Positions 51,557 through 59,924 of a stretch of 64,000 nucleotides of DNA are shown here, one piece after another (position 1 is the stretch's first letter; each line of letters starts with the position of its first letter). A program made the position numbers and the translations under genes. Under the pieces are notes generated by a model, which was not told the DNA's origin, made no database searches, and was given only the letters and a program-made list of their open reading frames with translations. The stretch is from CTSoil-043 sp963821235 (GTDB lineage: Bacteria > Chloroflexota > Limnocylindria > Limnocylindrales > CSP1-4), in NCBI GenBank assembly GCA_963821235.1, contig CAWGCS010000001.1, forward strand, positions 930,001 to 994,000, written 5' to 3'.

Positions 51557-52716
51557 CGACCGCGTTCCGGGGCAACGTGGGCGGGATCCGGGAGCTCGAG
51601 GCTCCCGGGGACGACGCTGCCATCGACGAGCGTAGCCAGGACCTCCCAGTCCCGGTCGACGAGCACGAGGTCCGCGGGGCGGCCGACCTCGACCCGCCCG
51701 TGCCGCCCGTCGACGCCCAGGACGCGGGCTGGGTTGAGGGTCGCGGCGCGCACCGCGGCAGCCGTGTCGACGCCGAACGAGACGAGGTTCCGCAGGGCGC
51801 GATGGAGCGGCAGCAGGGAGCCGGAGAGCGTGCCGTCAGGCAGCCGTCCGCACACCCCGTCAGTGGTGAACGTGATCCCCGAGAGGACGTATCGGCCGGG
51901 CGGCATCCCCAGGCCTGACACGGCGTCGGTGATCAGGACTAGCTCGTCGGGCGCCTTGATCCGGGCAGCGAGGGCGAGAGTGCCGGCCGCGAGGTGGACC
52001 CCGTCGCCGATCACGCTGACCGGCAGGTGGGAGGCGAGGAGGTACCCGGTGATGCCCGGATCCCGGTGCCTCAGCGGCCGCATGGCGTTGAAGAGGTGGG
52101 TCCCCAGGCGGGCGCCGGCGGCCTCGCCGGCCCGCGCCTCCTCCCAGGTAGCGTCGCTGTGCCCCATCGAGACGACGACGCCCCGGTCCGCGAGATGGCG
52201 GATCACCTCCAGCGCACCGGGCAGCTCCGGCGCCATCGTGAGGAGGCGGACGTCACCGGCCTCAAGCCAGGCGTCCACCTCGGCGACGGTCGGCCGGCGG
52301 AGCAGGTCGGGGTCGTGCGTGCCGCGCCGCAGCGGGCTGAGGAACGTCCCCTCGACATGGACTCCCAGGACGCGGGCGCCGGCGCGCTCGGCCCGGTCGC
52401 GCAGGTTCGCGAGGGCGGGGGCATAGGCTGCAGCGGGCGAGGTAATGACCGTCGGGAGGAAGCCGGTCACCCCGGTCTCGGGGAGCCTGCGACAGACCGC
52501 CGCGATGTCGGCCGCGGGGTTGCTGAAGTCCTCGCCGTAGCCGCCGTTGACTTGGATGTCGATGAGGCCCGGCAGAATCCTCGCCTCGGGCCCGCCGAGG
52601 CTGCCGGTGGGTGCCGTGGACGCTCCCTCGATCGCGGCGACGCGACCGTCGTTGACGGTGACCACGCAGGTTCCGCGGTCATCGGGGGCGTAGAGGCGGC
52701 CGAAGAGGCGGATCAT
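51553..52716 (-). CDS. nagA: N-acetylglucosamine-6-phosphate deacetylase
   Basis: A 387-residue amidohydrolase that removes the acetyl group of GlcNAc-6-P. Motifs are ILPGLIDIQVNGGYGEDFSN, VLGVHVEGTFLSPLRRGTHD (metal-binding Glu in HVEG), VVVSMGHSDATWEEARAGEA, GTHLFNAMRPLRHRDPGI and VLITDAVSGLGMPPGRY with the catalytic Asp in TDA. The family's usual G-H-x-x-A and H-L-F-N-A-M sites are intact. ATG overlaps the stop of the SIS gene (ATGA). It sits between the isomerase and kinase-like genes in one reading direction. Confidence 0.93.
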   Translation of the reverse strand: MIRLFGRLYAPDDRGTCVVTVNDGRVAAIEGASTAPTGSLGGPEARILPGLIDIQVNGGYGEDFSNPAADIAAVCRRLPETGVTGFLPTVITSPAAAYAPALANLRDRAERAGARVLGVHVEGTFLSPLRRGTHDPDLLRRPTVAEVDAWLEAGDVRLLTMAPELPGALEVIRHLADRGVVVSMGHSDATWEEARAGEAAGARLGTHLFNAMRPLRHRDPGITGYLLASHLPVSVIGDGVHLAAGTLALAARIKAPDELVLITDAVSGLGMPPGRYVLSGITFTTDGVCGRLPDGTLSGSLLPLHRALRNLVSFGVDTAAAVRAATLNPARVLGVDGRHGRVEVGRPADLVLVDRDWEVLATLVDGSVVPGSLELPDPAHVAPERGR

Positions 52717-53744
52717 CGGGTGAGCGTCACCTTCGAGATGTTGCGCGGCGTCTCCGTGTCCAGCCCCCGGGCGCGGGCCAGGTGATAGGCGAAGAGCTGG
52801 GCCGGCAGGATCGCCGCGATGGGTGCCAGCCACTCGGGGACGCCGGCCGGCACCGCGAGCCCGTCGCCGAACTCGCGCAGGCTCGGGTCGTCGGACAGGA
52901 CCAGGAGGCGAGCCCGGGCGTCCGCGAGGCGCCGGAGGAGGACGTGCATGTCGGCGAGCAGCGGGCCGGCCGTGGCGATCGCGATGATGGGGAAGTCCTC
53001 CTCCACCAAGGCGATCGGGCCGTGTTGGAAATCCGCCCCAGAGTAGGGGTCGGCCAGGACGTAGGCCAGCTCCTTGAGCTTGAGGGCCAGCTCACGGGCC
53101 GTGGCGTAGTGGAAGCCGCGGGCGAGGACGGCGCAGAGGTCCTCGTGGGCCCAGAGGCCAGCGATCCGGGCGGCCTCGTCCTCGACCTGCAGGGCCGAGC
53201 GCAGCGTGGTCGGGAGCGCCTGCAGCTGGGCCGCCGACTCTGGATCGGCGGAGATGGCCGACGAGAGCATGGCCAGCAGGGCGACCTCGGCCACGTAGGT
53301 CTTCGTCGCCGCCACCGCCCGCTCGGGGCCGGCGTCGAGGAGGAGGACCTGCTCGGCCGCGGCCGCGATCTCCGACGCTGGCTCGTTCGTCAGGGCGACC
53401 GTCAGGGCACCCTGGCGACGCGCGTCGTCGAGGACCGCCACCACGTCGGGCGAGCGCCCCGACTGGGAGATTCCCAGGACCAGGGCGTTGCGGAGCCGCG
53501 GCGGACGGTGGTAGACGGACGTCAGCGATGGGGCCGCGAGCGCCACCGGGAGGCCGTTGCGGGCGCCGAGCACGTACTGGGCGTAGATCGCCGCGTGGTC
53601 CGAGGTGCCCCGCGCCGCGATCATGACGAGGTCGACGTCGCGGTCCCGGGCCGCCGCCGCCACGCCGGCGACGGATGGGCCGGCGCGCTCCAGGAGGCCG
53701 GCGACGACGTCGGGAGCCTCCACCAGCTCCGAATGGGTGCTCAC
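52713..53744 (-). CDS. SIS-domain sugar isomerase/deaminase (AgaS/GlmS C-domain type)
   Basis: A 343-residue protein with two SIS domains: VDLVMIAARGTSDHAAIYAQ, ALVLGISQSGRSPDVVAVLD in the first and ARGFHYATARELALKLKELA in the second, then GADFQHGPIALVEEDFPII. This matches the isomerase half of GlmS and the AgaS/NagB-II deaminases, which convert GlcN-6-P to fructose-6-P and ammonia. No glutaminase domain is present, so it works in breakdown. GTG overlaps the last base of the SDR stop (TAGTG). Confidence 0.9.
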   Translation of the reverse strand: MSTHSELVEAPDVVAGLLERAGPSVAGVAAAARDRDVDLVMIAARGTSDHAAIYAQYVLGARNGLPVALAAPSLTSVYHRPPRLRNALVLGISQSGRSPDVVAVLDDARRQGALTVALTNEPASEIAAAAEQVLLLDAGPERAVAATKTYVAEVALLAMLSSAISADPESAAQLQALPTTLRSALQVEDEAARIAGLWAHEDLCAVLARGFHYATARELALKLKELAYVLADPYSGADFQHGPIALVEEDFPIIAIATAGPLLADMHVLLRRLADARARLLVLSDDPSLREFGDGLAVPAGVPEWLAPIAAILPAQLFAYHLARARGLDTETPRNISKVTLTR

Positions 53745-54643
53745 TAGATGGGCTCACCTTGCCGTGATGCCCACGGTCCCCGGAACGCGCCCAGCTCGTA
53801 GTACGCGAAGAGGCGCCGCTCGTAGTCGTCGATCTCGCGGGGGTTGACGTCCCGCATGCGGACCGGATTCCACCCGACCGGCGTGCGGAAGGGGAGCTCT
53901 GGCCGCTCCAGCACCCGGACGACGGCGGCCGCGACCTCCCCGGGATCCATGTTGGGTCCCTCCACGGCGCTCACGCCCCGGTCCCAGGCGGCAACGAGCG
54001 GCGCGTAGAGGCCCGCCATCGGCCCGCTCTCGAACGTCGCCACCACGGATTCCCCGAACTCGGTGCCGTACCAGCCGGGGCTGATCACCCCGACCCGGAT
54101 CCCGAACTGCTGGAGCTCCCAGCGCATGACCATGCTGAGGGCTTCGACGGCGAACTTAGAGGGCGCATAGGTGCTCTGGAAGAAATTGGCGTGGACCCCG
54201 ACGTCGGATCCGAAGTTGAGGATCGTGCCCCCGCCGTGCTCCCGCATGACGGGGATGACCGCCTGGGCCATCCGCATGGTCCCGAACAGGTTCGTCTCGA
54301 AGACCTTGCGTGCGTGGTCAATCGTCGTGTTCTCGAACGGACCCATCAGACCGAAGCCCGCGCAGTTGACCAGCAGATCGATGCGCCCGGCCCTGTCGAC
54401 GACCTCCCGGACGGAGGCGGCCACCGAGTCGTCGTCCGTGACATCCACGCGCACGGACTCCACGGCGACGCTCTGCTCGGCGGCCATCGCGGCAAGCCGC
54501 TGCGCCTGAGCGTCGAATCCATCGCGGGTTCCGCGGAAGCCTGCGACGACCCGATCTCCCCGCTTCGCGAGGGCGATAGCGATGAGCCGGCCGAAACCCG
54601 AGTTGCCCCCGGTCACGAGCGCGACTTGACGGTCTTTGGTCAA
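53744..54643 (-). CDS. Short-chain dehydrogenase/reductase
   Basis: A 299-residue SDR. The cofactor motif is VALVTGGNSGFGRLIAIALA (G-x3-G-x-G), NCAGFG follows, and the catalytic set is S in LNFGSDVGVHANFFQSTYAP with YAPSK. After the core the C-terminal part is extended (EIDDYERRLFAYYELGAFRG). The substrate is unknown; its place in the sugar operon suggests an alcohol or keto sugar. The only start available is TTG at 54643, with GGAGG 10 bases upstream. Confidence 0.88.
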   Translation of the reverse strand: MTKDRQVALVTGGNSGFGRLIAIALAKRGDRVVAGFRGTRDGFDAQAQRLAAMAAEQSVAVESVRVDVTDDDSVAASVREVVDRAGRIDLLVNCAGFGLMGPFENTTIDHARKVFETNLFGTMRMAQAVIPVMREHGGGTILNFGSDVGVHANFFQSTYAPSKFAVEALSMVMRWELQQFGIRVGVISPGWYGTEFGESVVATFESGPMAGLYAPLVAAWDRGVSAVEGPNMDPGEVAAAVVRVLERPELPFRTPVGWNPVRMRDVNPREIDDYERRLFAYYELGAFRGPWASRQGEPI

Positions 54644-54715
54644 GACAACCTGCCTCCGGTCGTATGCGCGGCCATCAGGTCGCGCGAGCCTGCGCGGCTC
54701 AGCGTCGTTCCGTGC

Positions 54716-55525
54716 TCAGCCGCGGGTCACGAGGACCGTGATCTCGTCGAGGCGACCCTCCAGTGCTCCGAATGCTCCGACGATCCGCCCGCGCGCGAGC
54801 ACCACGACCTCGTCGGCCACGGACAGTGCCTGCTGCAGGTTGTGGGTGATGAGGATCACCGCTTGGCCGGCGTCTCGCGCGCGGCGTACCTGTTCAAGCA
54901 CCTGCCCCGTCTGGCGGACTGCGAGTGCCGCGGTCGGCTCGTCGAGGATCAGGCATCTCGAGCCGTAGTAGACGGCCCGGGCGATGGCGACCGCCTGCCT
55001 CTGCCCGCCGGACAGGGTGGCTGCCGGGTCGCTCATCTCCCGCCGGAGGTCCACGCCAAGCGTCGCGAGCGCATCACGCGCGATCTGATCCGCCCGCTTG
55101 ACGTCGAGCCAGCGGAACGGACCGACGCCCTTCGTGGGCTCGTTGCCCAGGATGACGTTCCGCGAGATTGACAGAAGCTCGCACACGGCCAGGTCCTGAA
55201 ACACCGTCGAGATGCCGAGCTGTCGGGCCTGGTGGGGAGTGCGGAGGACGACCGGACGACCATCGATCTCGAGGGTGCCACTGGTGGGCTGGTAGACCCC
55301 AGACAGGATCTTGATCAGGGTCGACTTGCCGGCCCCGTTGTCGCCGAGGAGTGCCAGGACCCGGCCCGCATGCGCCTCGAGGGAAACGTCCTTGAGGGCG
55401 ACGACGGACTGAAACTGCTTGGTGACATGCCGGACCGCGACGACCGGTGGTTGACTGACCGACAGCGTCGTCGCGGGCATGTCCACGCGTGTGCCGCCGG
55501 ACATAGCCGTCATGCCGGAGTTCAT
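54716..55525 (-). CDS. Sugar ABC transporter ATP-binding protein (single-domain, FrcA-like)
   Basis: A 269-residue ATPase with one nucleotide-binding domain, in contrast to two in RbsA/XylG. Walker A GDNGAGKST, VFQDLAVCELLSISRNVILG (Q-loop), signature LSGGQRQAVAIARAV, Walker B CLILDEPTAALAVRQTG and ITHNLQQALSVADEV. Two copies must therefore form the dimer. The first 25 residues are an extra stretch (MNSGMTAMSGGTRVDMPATT). ATG overlaps the permease stop by 4 bases. Confidence 0.92.
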   Translation of the reverse strand: MNSGMTAMSGGTRVDMPATTLSVSQPPVVAVRHVTKQFQSVVALKDVSLEAHAGRVLALLGDNGAGKSTLIKILSGVYQPTSGTLEIDGRPVVLRTPHQARQLGISTVFQDLAVCELLSISRNVILGNEPTKGVGPFRWLDVKRADQIARDALATLGVDLRREMSDPAATLSGGQRQAVAIARAVYYGSRCLILDEPTAALAVRQTGQVLEQVRRARDAGQAVILITHNLQQALSVADEVVVLARGRIVGAFGALEGRLDEITVLVTRG

Positions 55526-56625
55526 GCCACCGCCTCCGATGGATCCGAGGGTCTCGAGCGATCGACCGGCTCGTCAGGTTCGGGGTTCAGGGTCTCTGGG
55601 CTCGCCATCATGTTCGCGACAATCAACCGGTTCAGGAGGACGGCGATGATGAGGACGATCCCGAAGAGAATGTTGACCCAGTAGCCCTGGATCCCGACGA
55701 GGATCAAGCCGCCCTGGACGATGGCGTAGAAGATCGCACCCAGGACGGTGCCGATGACGCTGCCGTAGCCGCCGGTGAGCAGGGTCCCGCCGATGACGGT
55801 GATGGCGATCGCGTACAGCTCCCACCCCACACCCCGGCCAGCGTCGATCGAGGAGTACTGGGTGGCCATGATCACTCCCGCCAGCGCCGACGTGAACCCG
55901 GAGATCGAGAACAGCAAGAGCGTCGTGCGCCCAACGGGCACGCCCAGATTGCGCGAGGCCAGACGGTTCTGCCCGATCGCAAAGACCCAGTTGCCCGTTC
56001 TCGTCCTGAGCAGGAACCAGGTTGCGACGATCGTGGCGAGGATGAACCAAACCAGCGAAATCCGGTACCCGCCCACGATCGGGCCGGAAAGGATCTGCGC
56101 GAACTCCTCGGGAAACCGGACAACGATCGGCATGCCGCTCGTCTGCATCGTCAGGAAGCCCCGGTAGACCATGTTCATGGCGAGGGTCACGATGAACGAG
56201 GCCAGCCCGGTCCGGACCACGATTGCCCCGTTGAGGAAGCCGAGCGAGGTCCCGAACGCGAGCGACAGGACGATGGTGAGCAGTGGCCCGAGGTTCAACT
56301 GCTGGCCGAAGAAGTACATCGCCCAGCCGGTGAGCCCGACGATTGCCCCCACGGAGAGATCGAACTGCCCGCCGATCATCAGGAGGGTCACCCCAACGGC
56401 AACAATCCCGTACTGAGCGGCCAGGCTGGTGGCGGGGATGAAGGTGTCGTGGCTCAGGAAGAGCGGGGTCGCCAGGCTGAAGACGATGAACGCGAATACG
56501 CATCCTGCGATGGCCGACAGCTCGGACCGCAGCAGCAATCGACGGAGCTTCGCCCTTGCGCCCTTCCTGGGGCTTACGCCGCCGGAAGGGGAAAGGGGCG
56601 GCTTGGCCGTCGCGCGCTCGTTCAC
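55522..56625 (-). CDS. Sugar ABC transporter permease (RbsC/XylH/FrcC type)
   Basis: A 367-residue membrane protein with about ten segments. Typical blocks are GIVAVGVTLLMIGGQFDLSV, GAIVGLTGWAMYFFG, GFLNGAIVVRTGLASFIVTL and AIGQNRLASRNLGVPVGRTT, the latter being the coupling loop, plus TVIGGTLLTGGYGSVIGTVL. It forms the homodimeric channel for a monosaccharide or amino sugar. GTG at 56625 has GAGGG 11 bases upstream. Confidence 0.92.
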   Translation of the reverse strand: MNERATAKPPLSPSGGVSPRKGARAKLRRLLLRSELSAIAGCVFAFIVFSLATPLFLSHDTFIPATSLAAQYGIVAVGVTLLMIGGQFDLSVGAIVGLTGWAMYFFGQQLNLGPLLTIVLSLAFGTSLGFLNGAIVVRTGLASFIVTLAMNMVYRGFLTMQTSGMPIVVRFPEEFAQILSGPIVGGYRISLVWFILATIVATWFLLRTRTGNWVFAIGQNRLASRNLGVPVGRTTLLLFSISGFTSALAGVIMATQYSSIDAGRGVGWELYAIAITVIGGTLLTGGYGSVIGTVLGAIFYAIVQGGLILVGIQGYWVNILFGIVLIIAVLLNRLIVANMMASPETLNPEPDEPVDRSRPSDPSEAVA

Positions 56626-56702
56626 GTGACAATGACCCTCGACTGCGATCGGTGACGGCGAGTCCCGGCCGGGCTCGCCGCCACCGAGATTCCGACTGCG
56701 CC

Positions 56703-57728
56703 CTAACGCACGCCAGCTTCGGCCAGCGAGGCGACGTCGTCTGCGTTGGACTTGTCGACGATGATCGGGCCTGTCAGGTAGTAGTTCGCCTGCAGCAGGC
56801 CATAGCGGATGTTGTGGACGAGCTGCATGACGGCGATGTAGCCGCGCCACCAACCCTGCTGATCCATGGTGAACGTGAGGTCGCCCGCCTGGATCAGGCT
56901 GACAATCTCCGGCAGGACGTCGAACCCCGCGGTCTCGATGTCGCGCCCGACGGCCTTGACCGCCTCAGGGAGCCCGCCCGTTGCCGATCCGCCAGTGTTC
57001 ACCATGGCGTCAACGTCGGCGTGGGCGCGCAGATAGGGCGTCAGAATCGCGGCCGTCTTGCCGGGGTCCGGATCGCCAATAACCAGGTCGTACTTGATCC
57101 CTGCCGCGGCGGCGACATCGGCCGCCCCCTGGCATCGCAGCGACTGCGTTCCGTCGGTGGCTTCCTGCTGAACACAGATCATCGATTTTCGTCCGTCGTC
57201 GATGAAACGCTGGGCGGCCATCGCGCCGGCGGCATACTCGTCGGCGCCGACGCGCGAGACGACGATGTCGTTCGGATCGCGAAGGGGCTGATCCTTGACC
57301 GAGGGCGCGGGGTTGAACGCAACCGCGATTCCCTTGTCGACCGCTTGCTTGGTCACGGCGCTGAGGTCGCCGATCTCGAGGATGATGATCCCGTCCGGCT
57401 GCGCCGCGATCGTCTGCTCGATCTGCTGCGTGTACGTGGCAAGGTCGAAACCGCCCTGCGGGTAGACGTACTTGACTTCGACGCACAGGTCCTTGCCGGC
57501 CTGCTGGGCTCCATTGTTCAGAGTCCGGAAGAAGCCGGATGTGGGGTCGCCGAGGCCTTCGAGGTAGATGACGAGGGCCTTGCCGCCAGTCAGGTCGCCC
57601 GGGTAGTTGCAGGACGCCTGAGTGTCACCTGCCGCGCTGCTCGGAGCGGCGGTCGACGTGGTGTTGCCACATGCTCCCACGACGAGCGCCACGCCGACGG
57701 CGAGCGCGATCGTGGCCTTGTTCTTCAT
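56703..57728 (-). CDS. Sugar-binding lipoprotein of the ABC importer (periplasmic-binding type I)
   Basis: A 341-residue lipoprotein. The signal peptide ends GVALVVGAC. The PBP-I fold is shown by ALVIYLEGLGDPTSGFFRTL, QQIEQTIAAQPDGIIILEIG, VTKQAVDKGIAVAFNPAPS, DVDAMVNTGGSATGGLPEAV and TFTMDQQGWWRGYIAVMQLV. The usual D-N residues binding sugar near the hinge are replaced in part, so the ligand may not be ribose. It is the first gene of a leftward operon running to 50141 (binding protein, permease, ATPase, SDR, SIS, NagA, ROK kinase). GGAGCG precedes the ATG. Confidence 0.92.
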   Translation of the reverse strand: MKNKATIALAVGVALVVGACGNTTSTAAPSSAAGDTQASCNYPGDLTGGKALVIYLEGLGDPTSGFFRTLNNGAQQAGKDLCVEVKYVYPQGGFDLATYTQQIEQTIAAQPDGIIILEIGDLSAVTKQAVDKGIAVAFNPAPSVKDQPLRDPNDIVVSRVGADEYAAGAMAAQRFIDDGRKSMICVQQEATDGTQSLRCQGAADVAAAAGIKYDLVIGDPDPGKTAAILTPYLRAHADVDAMVNTGGSATGGLPEAVKAVGRDIETAGFDVLPEIVSLIQAGDLTFTMDQQGWWRGYIAVMQLVHNIRYGLLQANYYLTGPIIVDKSNADDVASLAEAGVR

Positions 57729-57771
57729 GTGTGAACGCTCCGTTGTTCAGGGGTGGGTCCGGGGCACCAAT

Positions 57772-59043
57772 TCAGGCCACCGATGAGCGTGGGTGCACCT
57801 CCTCCAGCACGGTTCCATCTCCGGTCGTCTCGGTGCGGGGGCCGGTGGCGCCCTGGGTCGCGCCGTCCTTCGGGTCGGGAAGAAGGAGAAGGCCGAGCTC
57901 GCGCGTGAGCAGCAAGGCGGAGGCCCCGAGGATCACCGAGTCCTCGTCGACCTGGCCCAGCTCCAGCGACGTCTCGGCCGCGAGGAGCGGCAGGGTCCGG
58001 GAGAGCATCGTGGCCCGGACGACCTCGAGCCACGGCTCGCCCAGCGCGGTCATGCTGCCGACGATGAGGATGCGCCGGACGTTCAGGGCGCCCACCAGGC
58101 CAGCCAGGGCGATGCCAAGGTAGCGGCCGGCCTCGGCCACCGCCGCCCGGGCGACCTGGTCGCCGGCCGCGCTGGCGACGGCAACGTCCTCGAGCTGGAG
58201 TGTCGCGCCGGCGGCTGGGATCCGGCCCTGCAGGTCGGCCAGGATGGCCCGGCTGTTGGCCATGACCTCGAGGCAGCCACGGCTCCCGCAGCGGCAGGGC
58301 GCCCCGTCGTCAACGACGGCGGTGTGCCCGATCTCGCCCGCGCCGTAGCCATCGCCCTGGAAGAGCTCCCCGCGGAGGATCACGCCGGCTCCGATGCCGC
58401 GCCCGACCCGCACGACGACGAGGTTGGACGTGCGGGGGCCGCCGAAGACGTGCTCCGCCAGGGCGGTCGCTTGGCTGTCGTTGGCGACGTACACGGGCAG
58501 GCCATAGCGCTCGCGGAGGAGGCTCCCGAGCGGCAGCTGCTGCCAGTCGAGGTGGACGGCCTGGAGGACCGTGCCCTCGTCGGTGTCGGCGAGACCCGGA
58601 GCCCCGATCCCGATCCCGACGATCGGTCGATCCGACGAGACGAGGAGGCGGTCGATGACCTGGTAGACGCGCTCGAGGGCGCCCGCCTCGTCGGGGGCGT
58701 CGACGGCGATCGCCGTCGAGGCGACGATCCTGCCGCGGAGGTTCACGATCGCCCCCCGGAAGACCCGCTCGCCGAGGTCGATCCCGATGATGTGGCGAGC
58801 GTCGTCGGGCACCTCGAGCAGGATGGGGGCCTTGCCCCCGGTCGAGGGTCCCCAGCCGACCTCCTGGGCCATGCCCGCCCCGAGGAGCCCGGCCACGACG
58901 TCGGAGACGGTCGTGCGGGTCAGGGAGGTCGCGCGCGCGACGTCCGCCCGGCTGATGGGACCGCGGTGATAGATGGTGGCCAGGACCAGGCGCTCGTTGT
59001 GCGCCCTTGTCTCCTGGTGCGTCGCCTTGCCGGGACGGTCCAC
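57772..59043 (-). CDS. ROK family transcriptional repressor (NagC/XylR-like)
   Basis: A 423-residue protein. Residues 10-75 are a winged helix (VLATIYHRGPISRADVARAT, SLTRTTVSDVVAGLL). The ROK domain follows: IIGIDLGERVFRGAIVNLRG, PIVGIGIGAPGLADTDEGTV, VYVANDSQATALAEHVFGG, RVGRGIGAGVILRGEL, and the zinc motif CRCGSRGCLEV. It should bind an intracellular sugar or sugar phosphate and release its operators at 59055-59110, so controlling its own gene, the divergent SDR-epimerase pair and perhaps the importer operon downstream. GTG start; no clear ribosome site. Confidence 0.92.
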   Translation of the reverse strand: MDRPGKATHQETRAHNERLVLATIYHRGPISRADVARATSLTRTTVSDVVAGLLGAGMAQEVGWGPSTGGKAPILLEVPDDARHIIGIDLGERVFRGAIVNLRGRIVASTAIAVDAPDEAGALERVYQVIDRLLVSSDRPIVGIGIGAPGLADTDEGTVLQAVHLDWQQLPLGSLLRERYGLPVYVANDSQATALAEHVFGGPRTSNLVVVRVGRGIGAGVILRGELFQGDGYGAGEIGHTAVVDDGAPCRCGSRGCLEVMANSRAILADLQGRIPAAGATLQLEDVAVASAAGDQVARAAVAEAGRYLGIALAGLVGALNVRRILIVGSMTALGEPWLEVVRATMLSRTLPLLAAETSLELGQVDEDSVILGASALLLTRELGLLLLPDPKDGATQGATGPRTETTGDGTVLEEVHPRSSVA

Positions 59044-59051
59044 GCGTCGTA

Positions 59052-59113
59052 CCCTTTGTCAGGACTATGGACAAACAGATGGTACGATGTTTGTCAAGAC
59101 GCCTGACAAAGGG
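59052..59113. promoter_or_regulatory. Double ROK operator in a 12-base inverted repeat
   Basis: Two 21-base palindromes, TTTGTC-N9-GACAAA (59055-59075) and TTTGTCA-N7-TGACAAA (59090-59110), lie 35 bases apart centre to centre. Their outer flanks match as well: CCCTTTGTCAGG (59052-59063) and CCTGACAAAGGG (59102-59113) are perfect reverse complements. TTTG-x-C and G-x-CAAA ends resemble XylR/NagC-type sites. They sit between two divergent genes, one coding for the ROK protein. Confidence 0.8.
59083..59088 (+). promoter_or_regulatory. -10-like hexamer TACGAT
   Basis: GGTACGAT lies between the two ROK operator palindromes, 62 bases before the SDR GTG. Transcription would start inside the second palindrome, which favours repression. 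Confidence 0.5.
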
Positions 59114-59149
59114 TTGTCGGGTCGTCGACCAGCGATGGGGTGACTGCGC

Positions 59150-59911
59150 GTGGAGACCGATTTCGATCTCAGGGACAAAGTCATCATCGTCACCGGGGCC
59201 ACGATGGGGATCGGCCGCGGCGTGTCGATGTCGCTCGCGGAGGTCGGGGCCACCGTCGTGCCGACGGTCCTCGCGGAGGCCGACCTGGCCGGCCTCCAGC
59301 GCGAGGCGACCGACCGTGGCGTGCGCCTCTACCCGGTCGTCCTCGACCTCACCGACGTGGGTTCGATACGGGCCGTGGTCGAGCGAGTCGCGGCGGAGCA
59401 CGGCCGGATCGACGTCCTCTTCAACAACGCCGGCCTCGGCTTCGGCCACCCGGCGCTGGCAGTCACGGAGGCCGACTGGGACCAGATGATGGCCGTCAAC
59501 CTGCGCGGCCTCTTCTTCATGACCCAGGCGGTGGGCAGGACGATGATCGCGAAGGGCGGCGGCCGGATCATCAACATGAGCTCCCAGGGCGGGCTCGTCG
59601 GCCTGCCCGAGGCGGCCGTGTACTGCGCGACCAAGGGCGGCGTCAACACCCTCACGAAGCAGCTCGCCCTCGAGTGGGCCTCGCACGGTGTCAACGTCAA
59701 CGCCCTGGCCCCGACCTTCGTGGAGACGCCCGGCACGAAGGCGATCCTCGACGATCCCGTCCGGCGTGCCGACGTGATCTCCAGGATCCCCCTGGGGCAC
59801 GTGGCCACCATTGACGACATCGCCGCGGCCGTCATCTACCTGGCTTCCTCGGCGAGCCGGATGGTCACGGGCACGATCCTCTCGGTCGACGGGGGCTGGA
59901 CCGCGCAATAG
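59150..59911 (+). CDS. Short-chain dehydrogenase/reductase (glucose/gluconate type)
   Basis: A 253-residue classical SDR. VIIVTGATMGIGRGVSMSLA holds the cofactor motif, LFNNAGLGFGHPAL the NNAG motif, INMSSQGGLVGLPEAAVYCA the catalytic Ser and Tyr, with Lys in ATKGG. The end (GTILSVDGGWTAQ) is standard. Its partner gene encodes an aldose-1-epimerase, so a sugar lactone pathway (oxidation of an aldose or ketose) is likely. The GTG start lies 50 bases after the ROK operator. Confidence 0.92.
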   Translation: METDFDLRDKVIIVTGATMGIGRGVSMSLAEVGATVVPTVLAEADLAGLQREATDRGVRLYPVVLDLTDVGSIRAVVERVAAEHGRIDVLFNNAGLGFGHPALAVTEADWDQMMAVNLRGLFFMTQAVGRTMIAKGGGRIINMSSQGGLVGLPEAAVYCATKGGVNTLTKQLALEWASHGVNVNALAPTFVETPGTKAILDDPVRRADVISRIPLGHVATIDDIAAAVIYLASSASRMVTGTILSVDGGWTAQ

Positions 59912-59924
59912 GAGTCTGTGTCTC

